A stretch of DNA of 64,000 nt from Deltaproteobacteria bacterium. GTDB taxonomy: Bacteria; Desulfobacterota; Binatia; HRBIN30; JACQVA1. The notes under the pieces were generated by a model. That model saw nothing but the letters and a program-made list of their open reading frames with translations, searched no databases and was not told the DNA's origin. Each line of letters opens with the position of its first letter. Position 1 is the first letter of the stretch. The position numbers and the translations under genes were made by a program. Shown here piece after piece: positions 32,101 through 39,411 of this stretch. The stretch spans positions 124,001 through 188,000 of the forward strand of contig JACOST010000031.1 of the NCBI GenBank assembly GCA_016178705.1. The letters run 5' to 3'.

Positions 32101-32409
32101 GAACAGATCGTTATTGTCCCGCGTCGCTTCACCGGAGGACAGGCCGATGCGGATCTGCACCGCGCCGTTGGTGGCCTGCTGCATGCCGACGGCGCCGGCG
32201 ACCGCGTCGGCGGCGCTGGCGAACGCCAGCATCAAGCCATCGCCGGTGGTCTTCACCTCCGTGCCGCCGTGCTTCGCCACCGCCGCGCGCAAGGCGGTGA
32301 AGTGCTCGTGGCGCAGCGCCTCGTAGGCGTCGTGCCCGAGCCGGCTCGCCAGCTCGGTGGAGCCGACGAGGTCGGTGAAGACGACGGTGACGGTTTCAGT
32401 GCGGGCCAT
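29125..32409 (-). CDS. Class III nucleotidyl cyclase-AAA ATPase-TPR regulator
   Basis: A 1094-residue multidomain signalling protein. Residues 1-175 form a class III adenylate/guanylate cyclase with metal Asp residues in VVFTDLVGST and TTGDGLMLAF. Residues 200-480 form a STAND-type ATPase (Walker A LLAGEPGIGKTRLA, Walker B VLILDDLQWS). The rest, about 600 residues, is TPR-like helical repeats, also seen in LuxR-type MalT regulators. There is no transmembrane segment and no helix-turn-helix domain. The protein may make cAMP in response to a ligand sensed by the repeats. Both flanks carry inverted repeats made of 9-nt units. A second Asp-type substrate motif decides ATP versus GTP, and I cannot tell which. 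Confidence 0.88.
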   Translation of the reverse strand: MARTETVTVVFTDLVGSTELASRLGHDAYEALRHEHFTALRAAVAKHGGTEVKTTGDGLMLAFASAADAVAGAVGMQQATNGAVQIRIGLSSGEATRDNNDLFGAPVVEASRLCAAASAGQILVSEVVRLMARGHGHSFTSIGELTLKGLPEPVAAYEVKWEPLEAVGLPLPPRLAMAQTVAMVGREAELAVIAGAYQVAKSGQRQIVLLAGEPGIGKTRLASEAALAAHADGATVLLGTCDEDTNPPYQPFVEALRHYVAHAPEAVLSAYVREHKGELTRLIPELGKRVADLPPPQVAEAETERYLLFEAVTGLLSAASQDAPIVLILDDLQWSRTPELVLLKHVLRSAMPLRLLIVVTYRDSDLTRAHPLTAVLADLRREAGVERIALHGLDERAVVALMTAAAGHGLTQAGLLLAHAIHEEAEGSPFFIGEILRNMSESGAIFQEGERWTYKGSVAGLGIPEGVKEVIGRRLSRLSEATNKVLSLAAVIGRHFDLALLTRIAEQPEDAVLDALDEATRAALVAEVPGSADQFSFSHALIRTTLYEELSAARRARLHRKVGEGLEELTGSTPETRIDELAHHWLAATQVADMAKAIGYARQAGDRALANLAFEEAAAHYERALSVLVPHDRAGEELRCDLLLALGDVQRRAGNPSYRETVAKAVDVARALGDGERLALAVLGHARLGGTVANTAVFDEGLQTLYEEASAALGEADSPLRARVLGQLAAELSYTGQRERRHALSREAVAIARRLGDLPGLGQVLSLRLHAIYDPFTLAERLDLTAELAALAARVGSSELAWQAAYHRGGALLESGDIVGAEQSFVESERLAGELRQPFYMQQARQGRAMLAVMRGAPDAEAEVFAAFELGMAAGVADAANAFGAQVYLLRSNQGRLAELVDILRGNSDAQPHMPAWRAVLARAYCETDQMEEARAQVDALRAGGFDYPPDQQWSAIAVALSQVVSDLQDSSAAAVVYERMRPIAKQAEAFAVNLNSQGSYGQFCGMLAACLGRWDDAERHFTDALEMNERFGARPYVVRTRRAWAAMLLDRNDPSRPGDAARARELIAAGRAEAEQLGMARELVRFDRLNERL

Positions 32410-32419
32410 GAGCGGAGTC

Positions 32420-32513
32420 TCTACAACGGATTAAACAGATTGAACAGATTTGCGGAAGACGAGATCGAGTGTTTGTTTGCCGAATCCGTTTAATCCGTTC
32501 AATCCGTTGTAAA
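32420..32513. repeat. Inverted repeat of 9-nt GGATTAAAC-like units (right copy)
   Basis: CTACAACGGATTAAACAGAT continues TGAACAGATTT on the left. The mirrored GAATCCGTTTAATCCGTTCA and ATCCGTTG lie on the right (to 32513). Units repeat about every 9 bases, the same build as the copy at 29019-29119 but AT-richer. It lies between the cyclase start and the acyl-CoA dehydrogenase gene. Confidence 0.7.
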
Positions 32514-32628
32514 CCTCCTCATCCCTTCCGCAGCCGAAACGCCAGTCGAGGAGCGACTTCCTTTCTGCGTGCGATCGGGTTACATCGGTGGCCGCATCGC
32601 GCCACTCTCGAAAGGAACGGAGGAACAC

Positions 32629-33828
32629 ATGGATTTCTCACTGAGCCCCAAAGTCGAAGATCTGCGCCATCGGCTCATCGCCTTCATGGACGAGCATGTG
32701 TACGCGGCCGAGAAGGTTGCGTCCGAGCAAGTGCATGCCTCCGGCGACCAACACCTCGAACCACCGATCATGAAGGAGTTGAAGAAGAAGGCGCGCGCGC
32801 AAGGACTGTGGAACTTGTTTCTGCCCGACAAAGAGTACGGCGCCGGGCTGAACAACCAGGAGTACGGCGTGCTCTGCGAGGTCATGGGGCGCAGCCAAAT
32901 CGCGTCGCGTATCTTCAACTGCAACGCGCCCGACACTGGCAACATGGAGATCCTCGCCGAGTTTGGTTCGTCGGAGCAGAAGAAACGCTGGCTGCAGCCG
33001 TTGCTCGATGGCGAGATCCGCAGTTGCTTCTCGATGACCGAGCCGGAGACCGCCGGTTCCGATCCGACGTTGCTGCGTACGCGCGCGGTGCGCGACGGCG
33101 ATCAGTACGTCATCAACGGGCACAAGTGGTTTACCTCGGGCGCCTACGGCGCGGCATTTGCCATAGCCATGGTAGTGACCGATCCCGATGCGCCGCCACA
33201 TCGGCGGGCTTCGCAGATCATCGTCCCGACCGATACGCCGGGGTTCAACTTGGTGCGGCCGGTTCCGGTGATGGGTCACACCGGTGGCGGCGGTCACGCG
33301 GAGGTGTTGTACGAGAACTGCCGCGTTCCGCTGACCAATGTGTTGGGCGGAGAGGGCATGGGCTTCGCCATCGCCCAGGCGCGGCTCGGTCCCGGCCGCA
33401 TCCATCACTGCATGCGTTGCATCGGCGCCGCCGAGCGCGCCTTCGAGCTGATGTGCAAGCGCGCCAACACGCGTTACACCCACGGCAGCTTGCTGGCGGA
33501 GAAGGGAATCATTCAGACCTGGATCGCCGACTCGCGTATCGAGATCGACTCGGCGCGCCTGATGGTGCTCAATGCCGCGTGGAAGATGGACACCATTGGC
33601 AAGAAGGAGGCTCGGCAAGAGATCGCCATGATCAAAGTCGTGGTGCCGAACATGATGCTGACCGTGCTCGACCGCGCCATTCAAGTCCACGGTGCGATGG
33701 GCGTCTCCGACGACACGCCGATCGCCCGCATGTGGCGCGACGGCCGCTCGATGCGCATCGCTGACGGACCGGATGAAGTGCACAAGATGACGATCGCCCG
33801 CCGCGAGTTGCGCAAATGGGCGTCGTGA
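32629..33828 (+). CDS. Acyl-CoA dehydrogenase
   Basis: A 399-residue FAD enzyme that desaturates acyl-CoA. The N-terminal helical domain (MDFSLSPKVEDLRHRL) is followed by the FAD-binding loop with SMTEPETAGSDPTLL (about 145-160) and INGHKWFTSGA. The helical C-terminus has QVHGAMGVSDDTPIARMWRDGRSMRIADGPDEVHK-type ending, where the RIADGPDEVHK stretch is typical of caiA/long-chain types. ATG 32629 is supported by an AACGGAGGAAC Shine-Dalgarno; the frame opens earlier at 32569. It is not in an operon with its neighbours. Substrate chain length cannot be judged. Confidence 0.92.
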   Translation: MDFSLSPKVEDLRHRLIAFMDEHVYAAEKVASEQVHASGDQHLEPPIMKELKKKARAQGLWNLFLPDKEYGAGLNNQEYGVLCEVMGRSQIASRIFNCNAPDTGNMEILAEFGSSEQKKRWLQPLLDGEIRSCFSMTEPETAGSDPTLLRTRAVRDGDQYVINGHKWFTSGAYGAAFAIAMVVTDPDAPPHRRASQIIVPTDTPGFNLVRPVPVMGHTGGGGHAEVLYENCRVPLTNVLGGEGMGFAIAQARLGPGRIHHCMRCIGAAERAFELMCKRANTRYTHGSLLAEKGIIQTWIADSRIEIDSARLMVLNAAWKMDTIGKKEARQEIAMIKVVVPNMMLTVLDRAIQVHGAMGVSDDTPIARMWRDGRSMRIADGPDEVHKMTIARRELRKWAS

Positions 33829-33856
33829 GGGTTGCGAGGGCTAGGGGCAACCATTA

Positions 33857-33874
33857 GCCGGTGATCAAACCGGC
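33857..33874 (+). terminator. GCCGGT/ACCGGC hairpin after the acyl-CoA dehydrogenase
   Basis: A perfect 6-bp stem (GCCGGT ... ACCGGC) with a 6-nt loop lies 28 bases after the dehydrogenase stop. No T-run follows, so termination is possible but not certain. The remaining gap to 34100 shows no gene. Confidence 0.35.
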
Positions 33875-34100
33875 AACCACTGGGTCCGGGCTGGTCGGTC
33901 ATGTTCTTGTGCATTTGGACGTAGACAAGAGCGATCGCGCCGCTCGATAGCTCCGACACGCTCGTTCCGAGTGCCGTAACGCGGCACTGCGCGTCACGCG
34001 ACTGCCGTGTTGCGCCCAGCCGTTCCACTGCCTGCGCCGAACCACTTGGTGGAGCTTGCGGCATGTCGCTTGCTCTTTCGTTGCGCACAGGAAGTGGAGC

Positions 34101-34544
34101 GTGACGGTGGTAGAGAAGCGGTCGGTCAAGATAATTCTCGCCGAAGATGACGATGGCCATGCGCGACTGATGGAGCGCAACCTGCGCCGCGGCGGCATCG
34201 CCAACGCCATCCAGCGCGCTCACGACGGTGCCGAGCTGCTGGAACTCTTGCGCGTGGCAAGCGGCGACGCGCCGGACATGATCTTCCTCGACGTCAACAT
34301 GCCGCGGCTCGACGGCTTCGAAGTGCTGGCGCAGCTCAAAGCCGATCCTCGGTGGCGGAATATTCCGGTGGTCATGGTGACCTCGACAGACAGCCAGCGC
34401 GAAATCAACCGCGCCTACGAGCTCGGTGCAAGCAGCTACGTGGTCAAACCGGTTGGGGTTGAGGCGTTCATCGACCGCGTGCGCCAACTGGGGCTGTTTC
34501 TCGAGGTAGTCGAGCTGCCCGACAAGCCCCGCGCCACGCACTAG
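34101..34544 (+). CDS. Single-domain response regulator (Rcp1-like)
   Basis: A 147-residue CheY-type receiver domain without an output domain. The phosphoacceptor Asp is in MIFLDVNMPRLDG (about 55), with the early acidic pair LAEDDDG (about 12), the conserved Thr/Ser in VMVTSTDS (about 85) and Lys in YVVKPVG (about 108). A GGAAGTGGAGC ribosome-binding site precedes the GTG start chosen here; the frame is open from 34056. The RxNLRRGG-like insert and overall length match Rcp1/CheY-like regulators that pair with phytochrome or other kinases. A kinase-like gene follows 18 bases later. Confidence 0.85.
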   Translation: MTVVEKRSVKIILAEDDDGHARLMERNLRRGGIANAIQRAHDGAELLELLRVASGDAPDMIFLDVNMPRLDGFEVLAQLKADPRWRNIPVVMVTSTDSQREINRAYELGASSYVVKPVGVEAFIDRVRQLGLFLEVVELPDKPRATH

Positions 34545-34562
34545 ACAAGGCCAGGCGACGCA

Positions 34563-35663
34563 ATGGCCGAAACCATCCTGTATCTCGGTGCTGACGACAT
34601 CGCTGCGGCCGCGTGTGCGCAGGCGCTGCCGGAAGCCAACACCGCGGTGCTGCGCGCGCGCCGGGCATCCGAAGCGCTGGCAATCTGTCGTTTGAGCCAA
34701 GTGTCGGTGGCGGTCTGTGATATCGAGGTTGGCGATAAGACCGCGCTCGACGTCGTGCAGCAACTGACTGACGCTGGCGTCAGTGTCGTCGCCTACACCG
34801 CCGATGCGCGGATGGCCAAAGCTGCACAACGAGGGGGAGCCTGGGGGGTCGTCCGCCGGCAGGGAGCGGATGCGGCAGACGAGATCGCGTTAGTGCTGCG
34901 ACGAGCAGTGGAGTACCACCGGCTGCAGCGTGAGCACGCCAGCGCTCGCCGAACGCTCGCCAACCTGACGCAGCGCTGCGAATTGCCGGCGGCACTGCTG
35001 TCGGATGACCTCGTGGCGGCCATCGGGCATGACATCACCAATCCCTTGTCGGCTCTGTTAGGGTACGCCGAGATTCTCAACGAGCCGGAGCTTCGCAAGG
35101 GCGACGGCGACGAGATCGCCCGGCGCGTCGGGTCGTTGGCGCAGACCACGCTGGATCTCGTGGCCGGCCTACTCGACGCTCTGCGCGCGCAATCTGGAAG
35201 CCTTGTACTGATGCGCGCACCAGTGGACTTCAATCTCCTGGTGAGTGCGGCGGTGAGTGCGGTCGAGCCACACGCGCGGCAAAGCGATCGCCGTCTGGTA
35301 TTCCGGCCCGCTGCGTTGCTGCCGACTGTTCTGGTGGACCGACCGCGGATGACTCGGTTGCTGGACAATCTTCTCGTCGCCGCGGTCGATGGGACACCGA
35401 CAGGAGGCTTGATCGACATCGCCACCGAGGCGGAGGGCTTGCGCGTTGCGCTGCGCGTGCGGGTCGAAGCGCCACGGCGGCAGGGCGCCCAGAAATCCGA
35501 AACGGCGCCGCAGCTACGCGGGGTGTTTCGACGTGGACGCACCGCGCTCGCGCGCGCTCTCGTCGAGGCTCAGGGCGGCGACTTGGTTGTGGACGACACC
35601 GGCGGCAGCCGGTTGTGCATGCGCTTGCCGCTCGCCGCCGGGCGTCTGGCGGCGGCGCAATAG
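34563..35663 (+). CDS. Receiver-like/HisKA/HATPase protein, degenerate histidine kinase
   Basis: A 366-residue cytoplasmic protein. Residues 1-115 form a receiver-like Rossmann domain whose phosphoacceptor position falls in AVCDIEVGDK (Asp53 is possible). The HisKA helix contains AIGHDITNPLSALLGYAE (His about 158), a good H-box. The HATPase part is poorly preserved: a weak N-box (LLDNLLVAAVDG) and no clear DxGxG G-box, so catalysis is doubtful. It may relay phosphate as a phosphotransfer or anti-kinase partner for the single-domain regulator next to it. The C-terminus ends near QGGDLVVDDTGGSRLCMRLP. Confidence 0.65.
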   Translation: MAETILYLGADDIAAAACAQALPEANTAVLRARRASEALAICRLSQVSVAVCDIEVGDKTALDVVQQLTDAGVSVVAYTADARMAKAAQRGGAWGVVRRQGADAADEIALVLRRAVEYHRLQREHASARRTLANLTQRCELPAALLSDDLVAAIGHDITNPLSALLGYAEILNEPELRKGDGDEIARRVGSLAQTTLDLVAGLLDALRAQSGSLVLMRAPVDFNLLVSAAVSAVEPHARQSDRRLVFRPAALLPTVLVDRPRMTRLLDNLLVAAVDGTPTGGLIDIATEAEGLRVALRVRVEAPRRQGAQKSETAPQLRGVFRRGRTALARALVEAQGGDLVVDDTGGSRLCMRLPLAAGRLAAAQ

Positions 35664-35789
35664 CACTGGTGGCCCCCTGGGCAACTCTACTCCGCGCTAC
35701 ACTTCGCTTTCCTCGCTCCCTTGGTCCTTTTGACCGACGTTGCCATCGACGCCGCGGCTGCGGTATCGTCCGCGCGCGCGGAGGTCGGC

Positions 35790-36983
35790 ATGGCAGCACT
35801 CACCCGTTTGCGAATTCTGGATCTGACCCAGTTCGAAGCCGGCACGGCCTGCACCGAGTTGCTGGGATTTCTCGGCGCGCAGGTAGTGAAGATCGAGCCG
35901 CCGCGCGGCGAGCCGGGGCGCCACGCGTTTGGAGTCAAGCCGGGCAAGGACTCGCTCTATTTCGTCGTCCTCAATGCCAACAAGCGCAGTGTTACCCTCA
36001 ACCTGCAATCGGAAGAAGGCCGCGCGTTGTTTCTACGCCTCGTGCCGCAATTCGATGTGCTCGTCGAGAACTTCGCCTACGGTGTGATGGAGCGGTTAGG
36101 ACTCGGCTACGCAACGCTGAGCCAACTTCACCCGGGTCTGATCTACGCGACCATCAAAGGGTTCGGAACCTACGGCCCGTATCACGAGTACAAGTGCTTC
36201 GACACCATTGCGCAGGCCGCCGGCGGGGCGCTGAGTGTGACGGGATTTCCCGACTCGCCGCCGTGCTCGCCCGGACCCACGCTCGGTGACACCGGCACCG
36301 GCGTGCATGCCGCGGTCGGGATTCTCGCCGCCTACATTCAACGGCAGCAGACCGGCCGGGGCCAGCGGGTCGAAGTCGCGATGCAGGATGCGGTAGTGAA
36401 TTTCATGCGCGTGCGAATGCTCGGCCAGTACATTGCGAACATGGCCGTGCCGCGCTTGGGCAACACGGTGGCGCAGATGGTGCCGATCGATCTGTACCCA
36501 TGCGATCCCGGTGGCGCGAACGACTTTGTCTACATCTTCCTCACCACGTTGGAGATGTGGAATGCCCTGCTGCGCACCATCGACCGTAGCGATCTCATCG
36601 GCGACCCGCGTTACACCGAGCTGGCGGCGCGCAATCAGCACCGTGATGAAGTGTTCGCGATGATCTCCGAGTGGACGCGCGCGCGCTCGAAGTGGGATGC
36701 GATGCACGCGCTGGCTGGCAGCGGCGTGCCGTGCAGCGCGGTCTTCGACACCAACGACGTAGTGAATGATCCGCATTTGCAGGAGCGCGGCATGATCGTC
36801 GACGTGGACCATCCTCAGCATGGGACGGTGCGCATGCCGGGCTGTCCGGTGCAGCTGTCCGAGTCGCCGCGCGAGATTCGTCCCGCACCGCTGTTGGGAG
36901 ATGCGACCGCAGAAGTCCTGCACGACCTGCTCGGCATGTCCGCGGGCGATGTTCAGCAGCTTCGGTCGCGTCAGGTGGTGTGA
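35790..36983 (+). CDS. CaiB/BaiF-type (family III) CoA-transferase
   Basis: A 397-residue CoA-transferase that moves CoA between carboxylic acids through an Asp-linked intermediate. MAALTRLRILDLTQFEAGTA is the standard opening, GAQVVKIEPPRGEPGR follows, then LNLQSEEGRALF and the DTGTGVHAAVGILAA region containing the probable catalytic Asp (about 175). The GGAGGTCGGC Shine-Dalgarno supports ATG 35790; the frame is open to 35721. The stop overlaps the folP-like start (TGATG). Its substrate is unknown. Confidence 0.9.
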   Translation: MAALTRLRILDLTQFEAGTACTELLGFLGAQVVKIEPPRGEPGRHAFGVKPGKDSLYFVVLNANKRSVTLNLQSEEGRALFLRLVPQFDVLVENFAYGVMERLGLGYATLSQLHPGLIYATIKGFGTYGPYHEYKCFDTIAQAAGGALSVTGFPDSPPCSPGPTLGDTGTGVHAAVGILAAYIQRQQTGRGQRVEVAMQDAVVNFMRVRMLGQYIANMAVPRLGNTVAQMVPIDLYPCDPGGANDFVYIFLTTLEMWNALLRTIDRSDLIGDPRYTELAARNQHRDEVFAMISEWTRARSKWDAMHALAGSGVPCSAVFDTNDVVNDPHLQERGMIVDVDHPQHGTVRMPGCPVQLSESPREIRPAPLLGDATAEVLHDLLGMSAGDVQQLRSRQVV

Positions 36984-37813
36984 TGGGCGTCGCCACCCTA
37001 GCTGGCGTTCCGGTCGGTGACGGGCAGCCTGTACGCCTGGTCGGCGTCATCAACGTCAGCCCAGAGTCGTTCTACGGTGGTTCGGTCGTAACCGATGCGA
37101 GAGCGCTCATCGAGAAGGCTCGCGTGATGGTGAGCGAAGGCGCGGACATTCTTGACGTCGGCGCCATGTCGACGGCGCCATATCTGCGAACGCAGATCAG
37201 CGAAGCCGAGGAAGTCGCGCGCATGACAGCTGCGATGCGCGCGCTGGCGAGTGCCGTTGATGTTCCATTGTCGGCCGACACGCAGCGCGCCACAGTTGCG
37301 GCGGCGGCGTTCGATGCCGGGGCAACGATTCTCAACGACGTGAGTGGACTCAGCGCGGATGCCGAGATGACCAGCGTTGCACGACGCGCGCAGGGACTGA
37401 TTCTGATGGCGCCCGGCAATCGCGCCACGCGACAGCCTCCGTTGCAAATGATCCAGCATCAGTTTCGTGAGATCCTCGCCCGTGCCGAGCGCGCCGGGAT
37501 TCCGATCGAGCAGATCGTGCTCGATCCAGGAATCGGATTTCACCGCGGCAGTGCGTTGTCGTGGGACGACATCGACCGCGAGATCATCAACGGGCTGAAT
37601 CAACTGCGGGTGTTCGGGCGGCCGCTGTTGGTCGGCATTTCGCGCAAGTCGATTATCGGCAAGTGGACCGACAAATCCGTCGCTGCCGATCGGCTGTTCG
37701 GTTCGCTCAGTGCGACCGCGATCGCGGTATACAACGGCGCGGCGTTGATCCGGACGCACGACGTCGCGGCGACCCGTGACGCCGTGCGCGTGGCGGAACG
37801 CCTGCGGAGTTGA
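36983..37813 (+). CDS. folP: Dihydropteroate synthase-like protein, atypical motifs
   Basis: A 276-residue TIM-barrel protein of the DHPS family, which joins pterin pyrophosphate to p-aminobenzoate in folate synthesis. Recognisable motifs: VGVINVSPESFYGG (family NVTPDSFSDGG), LSADTQRATVA (SVDT), ILNDVSGL, LDPGIGFHRG, GISRKSIIG and IRTHDV. Deviations are notable: DVGAMSTAPY replaces the usual DIGGESTRPG, and the LMHMxG loop has no His (LILMAPGNR). The pattern suggests the methanopterin-type or archaeal-like branch; synthesis of another pterin is an alternative. It shares a base with the CoA-transferase stop. Confidence 0.85.
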   Translation: MGVATLAGVPVGDGQPVRLVGVINVSPESFYGGSVVTDARALIEKARVMVSEGADILDVGAMSTAPYLRTQISEAEEVARMTAAMRALASAVDVPLSADTQRATVAAAAFDAGATILNDVSGLSADAEMTSVARRAQGLILMAPGNRATRQPPLQMIQHQFREILARAERAGIPIEQIVLDPGIGFHRGSALSWDDIDREIINGLNQLRVFGRPLLVGISRKSIIGKWTDKSVAADRLFGSLSATAIAVYNGAALIRTHDVAATRDAVRVAERLRS

Positions 37814-37934
37814 GTCGGAAGAAGTCTCGGCCTCCCGCAACCACTTCCGAAACCTGAAGAGGCTGACGCAGAGCAGCAGAGACGGAGGCCTCGAAGCGTC
37901 ATTCAAAGAGTGGGATGGTAGGCGCTTGGATGCC

Positions 37935-39341
37935 ATGACACATCAAACACTCGTTAGCCGCGCGCGCGCCGGGCTGCGCGCGGAACTCCGTCCGTTGCTG
38001 CAACTGGCGGGTCCGGTGGTCGCCGCGGAAGTCGGCTGGATGACGATGGGCCTCGTCGACAGCATGATGGTCGGACGGGTTAGCCCGGAAGCGCTCGGCG
38101 CGGTCGGCCTGGGCGGCTCGATCTTCTTCACCGTGGCGTTGTTCGGCATGGGGTTGTTGTTCGGGATGGACTACACCGTCGCGCACGCGTTCGCTGCTGG
38201 GGAGCACGACGACGCGCATCGTTGGTTGGTGCAAGGCGCGTATCTGGCGCTGCTCACGGCGATACCCGGCATCGCGCTCTTGTGGTGGAGCATGCCGTAC
38301 CTCGCAGCCCTTGGGGTGCGCCCAGAGGTGCTGCGACATGCGGTCCCGTACTCGCGGGCGCTGAGCTGGAGTCTGTTGCCGCTCCTGTTGCTCACGGCAT
38401 CGCGGCGGTACCTGCAAGCGACCAACGTGGTCATGCCGATCATGGTGACGGTGGTGAGTGCCAACCTAATCAACGTTGGCGCGAACTGGGTGTTGGTGTT
38501 CGGGCACTTGGGGTCTCCCGCGCTCGGTGCTGAAGGGTCGGGATGGGCAACATGCTTGGCGCGGGTCTACATGGCGACGTGTCTGATCGGTTACATGTGG
38601 TGGCGCGAGCGTGGCAGGCACGGCGGGTTGTTGAGCGTCCCGCGTGGACTGGATCGTCGGCGCTTCATGCGACTGCTTACGCTCGGCCTGCCGGCGGCGG
38701 TGCAAATGGCGCTCGAGTGCGGCGTGTTTGCGGCGGTGACGACGCTGGCCGCGCGGCTCGATGCGTCGGCGCTGGCGGGGTCTCGGATCGCGCTCAACGC
38801 AGCGAGCTTCACTTTCATGGTCCCGCTCGGGATCTCTGCGGCGGCTGCGGTGCGGGTTGGCCAAGCGCTTGGCCGTCGCCAAGCGGACGCGGCGGCGCAC
38901 GCTGGTTCGACGGCACTGCTAGTCGGCGGGTTGTTCATGATTAGTGCTGGGGTCGTGTTTCTCGCGATTCCCGCGGCGATCGTCCGTGTGTTCACCGCCG
39001 ATCCAACGGTGATTGCGATCGGCGCCACGCTGGTCATCATTGCCGCGGTGTTTCAGTTGTTCGATGGCATACAAGTCGTGGCCACCGGCGCCCTGCGCGG
39101 TACCGGCGACACGCGCACGGCGTTGCTGAGCAACCTGATTGGCCACTGGTTGCTGGGACTGCCGTTGGGGTACCTGCTGTGCTTCAAACTCGACTGGGGC
39201 GTGATCGGTTTGTGGATCGGACTGTGCGTTGGACTCGTGGCGGTGGCAACAGTGCTGCTCGTTGTGTGGACGCTGCGCGTGCGAGAACTCGCCGGCGACT
39301 TTCGCGCATCGGTACGCGCCGAGAAGGCACAAGCGGCGTGA
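37935..39341 (+). CDS. MATE-family multidrug/toxin exporter
   Basis: A 468-residue membrane protein with about twelve transmembrane helices, matching the NorM/DinF-type MATE family: LAGPVVAAEVGWMTMGLVDSMMVG (helix 1, with the family's typical MVGR), GLGGSIFFTVALFGMGL, and the C-terminal GIQVVATGALRGTGDTRTA. These transporters extrude organic cations using Na+ or H+ gradients. ATG 37935 was chosen; the frame opens earlier at 37776. The gene follows folP by 121 bases and may be transcribed separately. Substrate unknown. Confidence 0.9.
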   Translation: MTHQTLVSRARAGLRAELRPLLQLAGPVVAAEVGWMTMGLVDSMMVGRVSPEALGAVGLGGSIFFTVALFGMGLLFGMDYTVAHAFAAGEHDDAHRWLVQGAYLALLTAIPGIALLWWSMPYLAALGVRPEVLRHAVPYSRALSWSLLPLLLLTASRRYLQATNVVMPIMVTVVSANLINVGANWVLVFGHLGSPALGAEGSGWATCLARVYMATCLIGYMWWRERGRHGGLLSVPRGLDRRRFMRLLTLGLPAAVQMALECGVFAAVTTLAARLDASALAGSRIALNAASFTFMVPLGISAAAAVRVGQALGRRQADAAAHAGSTALLVGGLFMISAGVVFLAIPAAIVRVFTADPTVIAIGATLVIIAAVFQLFDGIQVVATGALRGTGDTRTALLSNLIGHWLLGLPLGYLLCFKLDWGVIGLWIGLCVGLVAVATVLLVVWTLRVRELAGDFRASVRAEKAQAA

Positions 39342-39411
39342 GCGCTGGATCGCGCTGGGAGAGCCGGCACTTGCGCAATCGTGCAGCGCGAAGCATAAGG
39401 CGGAGGTCGCC

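Noticed and set aside
29019-32513. Possible CRISPR-like array from the 9-nt repeats
   Set aside because: The units are 9 bases long, in facing arms without unique 30-40-base spacers, and no cas genes are near.
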